32,304 nucleotides of DNA from Bacilli bacterium (GTDB taxonomy: Bacteria; Bacillota_I; Bacilli_A; RF39; UBA660), in the NCBI GenBank assembly GCA_016297695.1, contig JAEDGC010000016.1:1-32304 (forward strand), in the 5' to 3' direction. The notes below the pieces were generated by a model. The model saw only the letters and a list, made by a program, of their open reading frames with translations, did no database searches and was not told the DNA's origin. Shown one piece after another: positions 15,506 through 23,280 of the stretch. A program made the translations under genes and the position numbers. How positions within the stretch are numbered: position 1 is the first letter of the stretch; each line of letters opens with the position of its first letter.

Positions 15506-16036
15506 ATGAAATTTTACACAAAAAAACAATTAAAAAGATTAAGAATTGCTTTAATCTTTGAAAGTAACAAAAGAACTAGATATATAGTCAAACATAATAT
15601 TTTTAAAAGTGTTGGAAAAAATTTTTTCTTTCAACCTAGATTTATACCGTCAGATCCAGAACTAATTTCTTTTCATGATAATGTTGTAGTTGCAAGCAAT
15701 GTTACTTTTATAACTCATGACATTACCCATTTAATGTTAAATAATTTGCCTAATAAAAATATTAATTATGCATATAATACTGGTTGTATTGAAGTTATGA
15801 ATAATGTATTTATTGGATCTAACACTATAATACTTCCTAATGTTAGAATCGGTTCTAATGTTATTGTTGCTGCTGGAAGCGTAATTACAAAAGATATTCC
15901 AGATAATTCAGTAGTTGCAGGTATACCTGCTAAAGTTATAGAAACATTTGATAAATATATAGAAAAAAGAAAAGATATTATTTATTTAAACACTGATAAT
16001 GCATGGGAGAAATTTTACAATGAAAAAAATAAATAA
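15506..16036 (+). CDS. Hexapeptide-repeat O-acyltransferase (Maa/CapG-like)
   Basis: This 176-residue protein has a left-handed beta-helix made of imperfect [LIV]-G-x4 repeats at about 56-145. The last coils read NNVFIGSNTIILPNVRIGSN and VIVAAGSVITKDIP, closing with the VVAGIPAKVI signature. H71 in the THD motif is the likely catalytic base. Such enzymes transfer acetyl from acetyl-CoA to sugars in surface polysaccharides. The insertion between the early and late coils (residues 72-95) fits polysaccharide O-acetyltransferases. AGGA precedes the ATG at a good distance. The next gene starts inside this one, which supports a joint role in surface glycan formation. Confidence 0.82.
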   Translation: MKFYTKKQLKRLRIALIFESNKRTRYIVKHNIFKSVGKNFFFQPRFIPSDPELISFHDNVVVASNVTFITHDITHLMLNNLPNKNINYAYNTGCIEVMNNVFIGSNTIILPNVRIGSNVIVAAGSVITKDIPDNSVVAGIPAKVIETFDKYIEKRKDIIYLNTDNAWEKFYNEKNK

Positions 16037-17327
16037 TTTTTTTAAATGTAATACAAAAAAAATAATAACTCTATTTTTATATATTCAACCATTTTTAGAC
16101 ATTTTAACTGCAATAAGCATAAAAAAATTAAATATTAACTTAACTATTGGTTCTATAGTAAGATTTATATTTTTAATATTTTGTATTTTCTATTTAGCTT
16201 TTATTAATAAACAAGATAAAAAGAAAAATATCTTTTTTTTAATAGTAATGGGAATTTATTTTACAATTTATGGTTCAATATCCTACTATTATAAGGATTT
16301 ACATGCATCTTTATACGATATAAAGAATTTATTAAATACATTTTATTTACCAATTATTTTAATATCATTTATTGAAATGTTTAAAGAATATAATATAAAA
16401 TTAAATATTAAACATCTTGTAACAGTATATTCAATTTATATTATTGCAATTATTATTCCTAATATCACACACACGGCTTTTTTAAGTTATAGTCATTCAA
16501 AAATAGGAACAGTTGGATGGTTTTTATCAGCAAATGCTATAGGTAATATTTTAAGTTTTTTATTACCAATAATAATTTATTATTTTATTGTTAAAAAGGA
16601 AAAAATATTAGGTATAGTACTTTTAATAGCAACATTATATGTCTTTGCTAGTATGGGTACAAAAGTACCAATATTAAGTTTATTAGTTATAATATTTACT
16701 AATTTTATCTATTATTTTATAAAAAATATAAAAGAAAAAAATAAAAAAAATATATCAGTTATAATAAGTTTATTAATAGCAATCATAATATCGTGTTTTT
16801 TAATATTACCAAAAACTTCATTTTATAAAAACATCCAAATACATATGAATTTTTATAGAATAAATAGCATAAGTGAAATATTTAGTAGTTATGATAATAT
16901 AAATAATTTAATATTTAGTGAGAGATTAACTTTTTTAAAAAACACAAATAATTCTTATAAAAATTCACATTTTTTGGAAAAAATTTTTGGAATTGGGTAT
17001 ATACAAAATTATAAAACTAAAAATGAAAGCACCAAAACAATCGAAATGGATTATTTTGAAATATTCTATCGTCATGGAATAATTGGATTTATTATTTATT
17101 TTGGCATATTTATAAAAATTTTAATTAAGGCTTTTAAAAAAATAATAATGAACTTTAATCTTTTAAATACTGAATATTTAACAAGTTTATTTTTAATTTT
17201 ATTATTAGCTATTTTTTCAGGACATATACTTGTAACACCATCAGTAAGTATTTTTATTGTCATAGTATTTATGTTAATATTCTATGGCTTTAATATAGAT
17301 TCAAAAGAAAAATTGATTAATAAATAA
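16020..17327 (+). CDS. O-antigen-ligase/polymerase-like polytopic membrane protein
   Basis: This 435-residue protein has about 10-12 hydrophobic helices. A large loop between the helices (about 250-335) contains FSERLTFLKN and IFGIGYIQNYK. It then has the YFEIFYRHGIIGF segment typical of O-antigen ligase-like and Wzy polymerase proteins (E and H near the last helices). The predicted role is linking or polymerising a lipid-carried glycan outside the membrane. I chose the ATG at 16020 (GGGAG about 10 nt upstream), which overlaps the acetyltransferase gene by 17 nt; the in-frame ATG at 15999 has no ribosome binding site. No glycosyltransferase, flippase or chain-length regulator is nearby, so the glycan is unknown. 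Confidence 0.75.
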   Translation: MKKINNFFKCNTKKIITLFLYIQPFLDILTAISIKKLNINLTIGSIVRFIFLIFCIFYLAFINKQDKKKNIFFLIVMGIYFTIYGSISYYYKDLHASLYDIKNLLNTFYLPIILISFIEMFKEYNIKLNIKHLVTVYSIYIIAIIIPNITHTAFLSYSHSKIGTVGWFLSANAIGNILSFLLPIIIYYFIVKKEKILGIVLLIATLYVFASMGTKVPILSLLVIIFTNFIYYFIKNIKEKNKKNISVIISLLIAIIISCFLILPKTSFYKNIQIHMNFYRINSISEIFSSYDNINNLIFSERLTFLKNTNNSYKNSHFLEKIFGIGYIQNYKTKNESTKTIEMDYFEIFYRHGIIGFIIYFGIFIKILIKAFKKIIMNFNLLNTEYLTSLFLILLLAIFSGHILVTPSVSIFIVIVFMLIFYGFNIDSKEKLINK

Positions 17328-17341
17328 ATTTATGATATCAT
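17313..17341 (+). promoter_or_regulatory. Possible promoter of the DUF1292 gene
   Basis: TTGATT (17313-17318), a 17-nt spacer and TGATATCAT (extended -10, core 17336-17341). The -35 lies inside the end of the preceding gene. Confidence 0.35.
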
Positions 17342-17367
17342 TATTCTAGAATATGGAGGATTTAGAC

Positions 17368-17622
17368 ATGAGTGATATAAATCAAATATTTAAAGTTGAG
17401 ACAGATAAAGGTGAAATTAAAGATGCTGAATTACTAAACATAATCAGTAATAACAATAATGAATATGCTGTATATTCTATTGATAATGGTGATGAAACAT
17501 CAAACCTTTACGCTTCAAAAATTATTATTGATGAAAATGGCAAAACTAAATTAGTTGATTTAGAAGATAATAGTGAGAAAGTTGCTATTATAGAAATTAT
17601 TAAAGAAATGTTAAACAAATAA
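17368..17622 (+). CDS. DUF1292-family small protein
   Basis: This 84-residue acidic protein (MSDINQIFKVETDKGEIKDA, then EYAVYSIDNGD and NLYASKIIIDENGK) has the pattern of DUF1292 proteins. These are short beta-rich cytoplasmic proteins widespread in Firmicutes, often near yrrK/yrzL-type genes, with no settled function. I chose the ATG at 17368 because GGAGG lies 8 nt upstream; the in-frame ATG at 17353 is inside that ribosome binding site. The next gene follows after 18 nt. Confidence 0.75.
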   Translation: MSDINQIFKVETDKGEIKDAELLNIISNNNNEYAVYSIDNGDETSNLYASKIIIDENGKTKLVDLEDNSEKVAIIEIIKEMLNK

Positions 17623-17640
17623 TTGAAAGAGGTTATGAAG

Positions 17641-18174
17641 ATGGAAAACAGTAATAAACCATATATGAATCCGGATGAATATCAGGAATATAAAGTTCAA
17701 AATCAAGATGATGATCAAAAAGAAAGATTGGAAGAATTATTAGAAAAAAGAGAAAATCAAGAACAAAAAATTAGTGAATTTAGTTTTGTAGGACTTATTA
17801 ATAAAGCGGCTAAGAATTTATTAATTGGTAACAAAGAAAAATGTTCTAAATTAAACGAAGAATTAAATAAAAAATCAATTAAAGAAGAAATACATGATAC
17901 AGTTTCACATGCAGATGAAGTAATAAAAGATAATAAGTCTGAGGAAGAAATTCCTAAAATTAATGAGAAAAATGAATTAATAACTGTTCCAACTCAAGTT
18001 TTACCTGTATTAACTAATAATGATTTATTAGAATTGTATGAAGAAGAAAAAGAACAAGGTCATTCTAGAGTCTTAAAACCTACAAGTACTAAAGGTTCAG
18101 TATTTCCAACAATTTTACTATTAGCAGTTACTTTTACAGTTGGTATCATTGCTGCAATGTTTATTTTAAGATAA
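17641..18174 (+). CDS. Tail-anchored acidic protein of unknown function
   Basis: This 177-residue protein has a charged, coiled-coil-prone N-terminal part (DDDQKERLEELLEKRENQEQ, about residues 22-41) and a middle rich in Glu and Lys. A single C-terminal hydrophobic helix (FPTILLLAVTFTVGIIAAMF) ends with LR, which leaves the bulk in the cytoplasm. The AAAGAGG site 8 nt upstream selects the ATG at 17641 over a TTG at 17623 and an ATG at 17635. Expression is probably shared with the DUF1292 gene. No family was recognised; an envelope or division adaptor is possible but only a guess. Confidence 0.6.
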   Translation: MENSNKPYMNPDEYQEYKVQNQDDDQKERLEELLEKRENQEQKISEFSFVGLINKAAKNLLIGNKEKCSKLNEELNKKSIKEEIHDTVSHADEVIKDNKSEEEIPKINEKNELITVPTQVLPVLTNNDLLELYEEEKEQGHSRVLKPTSTKGSVFPTILLLAVTFTVGIIAAMFILR

Positions 18175-18200
18175 AAAAAGAACATCAATTGTTCTTTTTT
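18174..18200. terminator. Bidirectional terminator between convergent genes
   Basis: AAAAAAGAACA and TGTTCTTTTTT form an 11-bp stem with a 5-nt loop. A-run and T-run on the two sides serve both the plus-strand unit ending at 18174 and uvrA ending at 18185; the uvrA TGA stop lies in the loop. Confidence 0.85.
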
Positions 18201-21010
18201 AATACATTTTTTAAATATAATCCTGTATAGGATTTTTTTATTTTTACTAGTTCTTCAGGTGTAGTTGTAGCAATAATTTCGCCCCCATTATCTCCACCTT
18301 CTGGACCTAAATCAATTATGTAGTCAGCTACTTTTATTACATCTAAATTATGTTCAATAACAACTACTGTATCACCATTATCAACAATTCTTTGTAAAAT
18401 TACTAATAATTTTTTTATATCATCACTGTGAAGTCCAGTTGTTGGTTCATCTAATATAAAAAGACTCTTACCAGTTGGTTTCTTTTGTAATTCCTTAGCT
18501 AGTTTAACACGTCCAGCTTCTCCACCAGATAATGTTGGAGCACCTTGACCAAGTTCAACATAAGAAAGACCTACATCCATCATTATATCTAACTTAGCTT
18601 TTATTTTTGGAACATTTTCAAAAAATTCATGAGCTTCTTCTACTCGCATTTTTAAAACATCTGCTATACTTTTATCTTTAAATTTAATATTTAATGTATC
18701 TTTGTTATAACGCGTACCATGACAAACATCACAAGGAACATAAACATCTGGTAAAAAATGCATTTCTATTTTTTTTACACCATCACCACAACATGCCTCA
18801 CATCTACCGCCTTTTACATTAAATGAGAACCTACCTTTATCAAAACCACGCATTTTAGATTCTTTCATATTAGCAAATAAATCTCGTATGTCATCAAATA
18901 CTCCAACATAAGTTGCGGGATTACTTCTTGGAGTTCTACCGATTGGATCTTGTGATATTTGAACAACTTTATCAATGTTGTCTAACCCTATGATTTTCTT
19001 ATATTTTCCTGGATTAACTTTTGATTTAGGATAAATATTTTTAAATACTGCTTTATATAATATCTCATTTACTAAAGAACTTTTACCAGAACCAGAAACT
19101 CCGGTTACACACACAAATTTACCAAGGGGTATTTTGACATCAATATCTTTTAAATTATGTTCTTTTGCACCCTTTATTTCGATGTATTTACCATTACCTT
19201 TTCTTCTTTTTTTAGGAACTTCAATCATCTCTTTACCAGATAAATATCTGCCCGTTAAAGATTTTTCATTTTTCATAACTTCCTCTGGTGTTCCAGCAGC
19301 TACAATAGTACCACCTTCTCTACCAGCACCTGGTCCAACATCAACTAAATAATCTGCTGCAAGCATTGTATCAGTATCGTGTTCTACCACAATTAAAGTA
19401 TTATCTAATTCAACCATTTCTTTTAAAGATTTTATTAATTTATCATTATCTCTTTGATGAAGTCCAATACTCGGTTCATCAAGAACATACAAAACTCCAC
19501 TTAATTTAGAACCAATTTGAGTTGCAAGTCTTATACGTTGTAATTCACCACCAGATAAAGTTCCTGCCATTCTATCAAGTGTTAAATAATCAAGCCCAAC
19601 ATTCTTTAAAAATTCTAATCTATTTTTGATCTCATTTATAATTAATTTACTAATTTCTTTTTGTTCATTAGTTAATTTTAAATTAGTTATAAAATCTAAT
19701 AATTTGCCTATACTCATTTGTGTCATTTGATAAATATTTTTTTTATTTATAAATACATTTAACATACTTTCTTTAAGTCTTGCCCCATGACATAGCGGAC
19801 ATTCTAATTCCATCATGTAATTATCAAGCCATTCCCTTATCCATGTGCTACTTGTTTCAACATATCTTCTTTCTAAATTTGTAATCACACCTTCGAAATA
19901 ACCAGTTGAATATCTTTTATTACCATTCTTAGCAACATATTCAAAGTTTAATGGCTCTGTGCTACCAAAAAAAACTATATTTTTTTCCTTTTTAGTAAGA
20001 TTCTTAAATGGTTTATCCATGTCAATATTATAATGGTTACAAGCAGTTTTCAAATCATTATAAAATATATTCTGATCATCGGATAACGTGGCAATTGCCC
20101 CTTCATTTATTGATTTATCTTTATCTGGAACAAGTAAATCCTCACTTATTGCATTTTTAAAACCTAAACCTTTACATTCTGGACAAGCCCCAAATGGTGC
20201 ATTAAAAGAAAACATTCTTGGTTCTAATTCTGGAATGGAATAGTTACATTTAATACACGCAAATTTTTCACTCCATAATATTTCTTCATCATCGATTTTA
20301 TTAATTAGAACAAGACCATCAGCCATTTTTGTACTAGTTTCAATTGCCTCAAATATTCTAGTTCTTTCTTCAGGTTTTAATACTATACGATCAATTATCA
20401 CTTCTATTGTATCTTTTATATTTTTTTCCAATGATATTTCTTCATCCAAAAAATGAAGTTCTTTATTAATTCTTACTCTTGAAAAACCACTTTTTCTTAA
20501 ATCTTCAAGTATTTCTTTATGAGCTCCCTTTTCATCTCTAACAACTGGAGCTATTATTTCTAATTTTTTTCCTTCATCCCAAGTCATAATTTTATTAGTC
20601 ATTTCTTCTATGCTTTGATGGTATATTGGTTCGTGGTGATTTGGGCAATAAGGCGTACCAATTCTAGCGTACAATAACTTCAAATAATCATATATCTCTG
20701 TAACAGTTCCAACTGTACTTCTTGGATTATTGTTAGTAGTTTTTTGATCTATTGCTATACTTGGACTTAATCCATCAATTGAATCAACATCTGGTTTCTC
20801 AGAATTTCCTAAAAATTGACGAGCATATGATGATAAACTCTCTACAAATCTTCTTTGTCCTTCAGCATATATTGTATCAAATGCTAAACTACTTTTGCCT
20901 GATCCTGAAACACCAGTCATTACTATCAATGAATTTTTTGGTAAGTCTAAATTTACATTTTTTAAATTATTTTCACGAGCACCGCGAATTACAATTTTAT
21001 TATTTTTCAA
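18185..21010 (-). CDS. uvrA: Excinuclease ABC subunit A
   Basis: This protein of about 941 residues is the damage-recognition ATPase of nucleotide excision repair. It has two ABC modules, with Walker A GVSGSGKSS in each, two LSGGE signatures and Walker B/D-loop VLDEPSIGLH and ILDEPTTGLH. The zinc fingers CxxC...CxxC (CIKCNYS...GACPEC) and CEAC...CDVC are complete. Length is normal. I prefer the TTG at 21010, with GGAAGTG about 5 nt upstream; the GTG at 21019 would overlap that site. uvrB, the usual partner, is not adjacent. It is divergent from the HD-domain gene. Confidence 0.95.
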   Translation of the reverse strand: MKNNKIVIRGARENNLKNVNLDLPKNSLIVMTGVSGSGKSSLAFDTIYAEGQRRFVESLSSYARQFLGNSEKPDVDSIDGLSPSIAIDQKTTNNNPRSTVGTVTEIYDYLKLLYARIGTPYCPNHHEPIYHQSIEEMTNKIMTWDEGKKLEIIAPVVRDEKGAHKEILEDLRKSGFSRVRINKELHFLDEEISLEKNIKDTIEVIIDRIVLKPEERTRIFEAIETSTKMADGLVLINKIDDEEILWSEKFACIKCNYSIPELEPRMFSFNAPFGACPECKGLGFKNAISEDLLVPDKDKSINEGAIATLSDDQNIFYNDLKTACNHYNIDMDKPFKNLTKKEKNIVFFGSTEPLNFEYVAKNGNKRYSTGYFEGVITNLERRYVETSSTWIREWLDNYMMELECPLCHGARLKESMLNVFINKKNIYQMTQMSIGKLLDFITNLKLTNEQKEISKLIINEIKNRLEFLKNVGLDYLTLDRMAGTLSGGELQRIRLATQIGSKLSGVLYVLDEPSIGLHQRDNDKLIKSLKEMVELDNTLIVVEHDTDTMLAADYLVDVGPGAGREGGTIVAAGTPEEVMKNEKSLTGRYLSGKEMIEVPKKRRKGNGKYIEIKGAKEHNLKDIDVKIPLGKFVCVTGVSGSGKSSLVNEILYKAVFKNIYPKSKVNPGKYKKIIGLDNIDKVVQISQDPIGRTPRSNPATYVGVFDDIRDLFANMKESKMRGFDKGRFSFNVKGGRCEACCGDGVKKIEMHFLPDVYVPCDVCHGTRYNKDTLNIKFKDKSIADVLKMRVEEAHEFFENVPKIKAKLDIMMDVGLSYVELGQGAPTLSGGEAGRVKLAKELQKKPTGKSLFILDEPTTGLHSDDIKKLLVILQRIVDNGDTVVVIEHNLDVIKVADYIIDLGPEGGDNGGEIIATTTPEELVKIKKSYTGLYLKNVLKKNN

Positions 21011-21049
21011 AAGAATCACTTCCAGTCGTTAACTATTTTACCACATTAT

Positions 21050-21078
21050 TTGCTATTTTATCATAATTAATTTATAAT
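21050..21078 (+). promoter_or_regulatory. Promoter of the HD-domain gene
   Basis: TTGCTA (21050-21055), a 17-nt spacer and a perfect TATAAT (21073-21078), 25 nt before the start codon. The minus-strand uvrA promoter must lie in the same 93-nt gap; only a TAAAAT-like -10 was seen. Confidence 0.6.
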
Positions 21079-21103
21079 TATTTTTATAAGGAGTAATAGT
21101 AGT

Positions 21104-21670
21104 ATGTTTGATTTTGAATTAAATCTAATTAAAAATAATAAAATAAAAGAATCAGGAAAGTTATTAGTGTCAATGTTACCTGAATATTTTTATAGCATTG
21201 CAGCTTCTTCTACTGGTAAATATCATCCAAAATATACTTGTGGAGAAATGGGCTTATATAAACATGTAAAAGTTGCTGTAAAAATTGCCAATAGTTTACT
21301 TGAACTTGAAATGTACAATAAAATTTTTAGTAGTGATGAACAAGATTTAATTATTCTTGCTCTAACACTTCATGATGGATTTAAAAAAGGTATAAAAGAA
21401 GAAAAATATACTAGATTTGATCACCCAATTATTATGAAAGATTTTATTATTAATAATAAGGATAATCTTCCAATGGAAAATGATTTAACTATTAAACTTG
21501 CTTCCTTAATTGAAACTCATATGGGTCAATGGGTTTATGACTACAAAGGAAATGAAATTTTGAAAAAACCTGTTGATAAATGTCAAAAATTTGTTCATAT
21601 GTGTGATTATTTAGCTAGTAGAAAATTTTTAAATGTGGAATTTGATGAAAATAATGAAATAATTGACTAA
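21104..21670 (+). CDS. HD-domain phosphohydrolase-like protein
   Basis: This 188-residue protein carries the HD metal-site pattern: H54 (YKHVKVA), H90-D91 (LTLHDGFKKG), H107 or H139 (RFDHP, ETHMGQW) and D168 (HMCDYLASR). It is a compact single-domain member resembling YfbR/YqeK-type HD hydrolases. These act on nucleotides or phosphate esters; the substrate here is unknown. The segment AASSTGKYHPKYTCGEMGLY just before the first His is a recognisable feature of this subgroup. AAGGAG precedes the ATG by 8 nt. No terminator follows, so some reading into the next gene is likely. Confidence 0.78.
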   Translation: MFDFELNLIKNNKIKESGKLLVSMLPEYFYSIAASSTGKYHPKYTCGEMGLYKHVKVAVKIANSLLELEMYNKIFSSDEQDLIILALTLHDGFKKGIKEEKYTRFDHPIIMKDFIINNKDNLPMENDLTIKLASLIETHMGQWVYDYKGNEILKKPVDKCQKFVHMCDYLASRKFLNVEFDENNEIID

Positions 21671-21691
21671 TTATACATTTTGTAGTATAGT
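21663..21691 (+). promoter_or_regulatory. Promoter of the single-TM protein gene, overlapping the HD gene stop
   Basis: TTGACT (21663-21668), a 17-nt spacer and TATAGT (21686-21691), each one base from consensus. The -35 covers the last codon and stop of the HD gene. GTAGT/ACTAC (21682-21686 and 21693-21697) is an inverted repeat over the -10 and could be an operator. Confidence 0.65.
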
Positions 21692-21716
21692 AACTACTAA
21701 TTAAAGGGGGATTTTT

Positions 21717-22205
21717 ATGTACGAAAATAAAAATAAACGTGGCATAAATATTGATTTACCTACATTTAAGTTGCCTAAATTTAATAAAAAAAATAGTAAT
21801 GATTCAAAAAAAACGATTTTTAATATTATTTTTAAATTTGCTGTTATTTGCTTATTCTTTTTTATATTTATCTTTTGTTTTTCTAAATTTGGTAAATCAA
21901 TTAAACCTGTTGAACACGAGGAAAAAGATTTTAATACAAATTTAACCTATATCAAAAGTACACTATTAGATTATTATAATATAAATAATCTTCCTAAAAT
22001 TAATGGCGATTCAACATCTTATACGATTTCTGAATTAATTGATAAAGAAATATTAGTTAAATCTAATATAAATAAAAATGAAGAATGTGATTTAAAAAGC
22101 AGTTATGTAGTTATTACAAAAACAAAAAATAGTATATATAATTTAAAAATATCATTACTATGTAATGATATTGAAGAGGTTTTGGAATATGACTTTAAAA
22201 AATAG
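21717..22205 (+). CDS. Single-TM protein with an extracytoplasmic domain, unknown function
   Basis: This 162-residue protein has a basic cytoplasmic N-terminus (1-33), one membrane helix (about 34-56, FNIIFKFAVICLFFFIFIFC) and an outside domain. That domain contains NLTYIKSTLLDYYNINNLP, SYTISELIDKEIL and, near the end, ECDLKSSYVVIT and ISLLCND. The layout (helix, then short helix-turn with TISELIDKEIL and a Cys-flanked strand) is faintly like minor pseudopilins, but there is no prepilin cleavage site, so I do not assign it. The ribosome binding site is AAAGGGGG, about 7 nt from the ATG. Confidence 0.6.
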   Translation: MYENKNKRGINIDLPTFKLPKFNKKNSNDSKKTIFNIIFKFAVICLFFFIFIFCFSKFGKSIKPVEHEEKDFNTNLTYIKSTLLDYYNINNLPKINGDSTSYTISELIDKEILVKSNINKNEECDLKSSYVVITKTKNSIYNLKISLLCNDIEEVLEYDFKK

Positions 22206-22236
22206 AAAAGATTGTATAAAATCTTTTCTATTTTTT
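22203..22236. terminator. Bidirectional terminator between convergent genes
   Basis: TAGAAAAGATT (22203-22213) and AATCTTTTCTA (22220-22230) form a perfect 11-bp stem with a 6-nt loop, flanked by A-rich and T-rich runs. Both convergent genes use the outer TAG/CTA of the stem as their stop codons. Confidence 0.88.
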
Positions 22237-23205
22237 ATATATTAAACACATATCTTGTTTTAAATTAGTACTTTCAAATATTTCTTTAGAAGTAAATGAT
22301 TGAATTGATCTTAAATATAGATTTAAATAATTTTCTTCATTAAAAATTTCATTTCGTAATTTTTTATCTAATATCGCATTATTTTTATCCGAATTCTTTT
22401 GGGCATATAAATATCCTGCTACCATGTAACCATTTTTATTTAAATAATTAGCTAAATAATTTAAAATACTTTTCATTTTTAATAATTTTATTTTTTTATT
22501 TGCTTCTTTATCAAGATTATCATAATTGTCAAACATTAAATCACAATATTGAATTATATTAGAAAAATACATAAAATCATATTTAGAATCTAAATAAACT
22601 GGTAAAGATTTTATATTAGTATTAATAAAATCTATATCAAGTTTATTAATCATTGTTTGTAACTCCTTATAAGCTGATTCATTAAAATACCCCACTGTTT
22701 GATGTAATATTTCATTTGAAGGTTCATCATAAGTGAACAGTCCAAAAGGAATTCTTATTTCTTTAGCTGAAAAGCATTTATATAATTCCAACCAAAATAT
22801 ATTAGATTTTTTATCTAAATATTTTTTTATTATTTTAAATGTATCATAATCAAAAACATCTTTATTACTATAATGTTCAATATATTCTTCAAAGCAAAAA
22901 AATCTTTTGTAATCTTCAAAACTTAATCCTGCCATAATAGCAGCTTTTTTCAAATTATAATAATATATAGTCAATTTATTAATATCAAATGCTGTAATAC
23001 TTCTTGCACCATTTAAAAACATATCAAATATTTGATCAGAACTAGCAAGTACTGATAAACATTTTTTATCTTTTAATGTAAAATATGATAATAAATCTTT
23101 TATATTTTCATTACAAAATGGATAAATATAATCAAATAAATCTTGGTTGTAACCTCTTGTAATATGTTGTTTTGCTAAATTAATATCAGTTCTTAAATCA
23201 TTCAT
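22228..23205 (-). CDS. DUF3419 / BtaA-like SAM-dependent protein
   Basis: This 325-residue protein has a Rossmann-type SAM-binding pattern. It has CLSVLASSDQIFDMFLNGA (49-67; usually GGCNAL or SGDNAL in this family), then SITAFDIN with D74, and YYYNLKKAAIMAGLSFEDYKRF. Further on is YDFMYFSNIIQYCD. This order matches DUF3419, which includes BtaA, the enzyme that transfers a 3-amino-3-carboxypropyl group from S-adenosylmethionine to diacylglycerol. Whether this homologue makes a betaine-type lipid is an open inference; no BtaB methyltransferase gene is near. The glycine-rich loop is unusually poor in glycine. The ribosome binding site is AAAAGGAG. The gene has its own terminator, shared with the convergent gene. 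Confidence 0.55.
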   Translation of the reverse strand: MNDLRTDINLAKQHITRGYNQDLFDYIYPFCNENIKDLLSYFTLKDKKCLSVLASSDQIFDMFLNGARSITAFDINKLTIYYYNLKKAAIMAGLSFEDYKRFFCFEEYIEHYSNKDVFDYDTFKIIKKYLDKKSNIFWLELYKCFSAKEIRIPFGLFTYDEPSNEILHQTVGYFNESAYKELQTMINKLDIDFINTNIKSLPVYLDSKYDFMYFSNIIQYCDLMFDNYDNLDKEANKKIKLLKMKSILNYLANYLNKNGYMVAGYLYAQKNSDKNNAILDKKLRNEIFNEENYLNLYLRSIQSFTSKEIFESTNLKQDMCLIYKK

Positions 23206-23257
23206 ATTTTATCTCCTTTTGGCACATTATTTTATCACATAATAAATTAAATTAAAA

Positions 23258-23280
23258 TAAAAAATGGTTTAAACCATCTT
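23258..23280 (-). terminator. Terminator of pheST
   Basis: The palindrome ATGGTTTAAACCAT (about 23264-23277), extended by A-T and G-U pairs, is followed on the minus strand by a T-run (A-run from 23258). Confidence 0.75.

Noticed and set aside
20752..21066. Open frame of 104 codons antisense to the start of uvrA
   Set aside because: It lies over the conserved N-terminal part of uvrA, has no ribosome binding site and a Leu/Phe-rich composition typical of the complement of AT-rich coding DNA.
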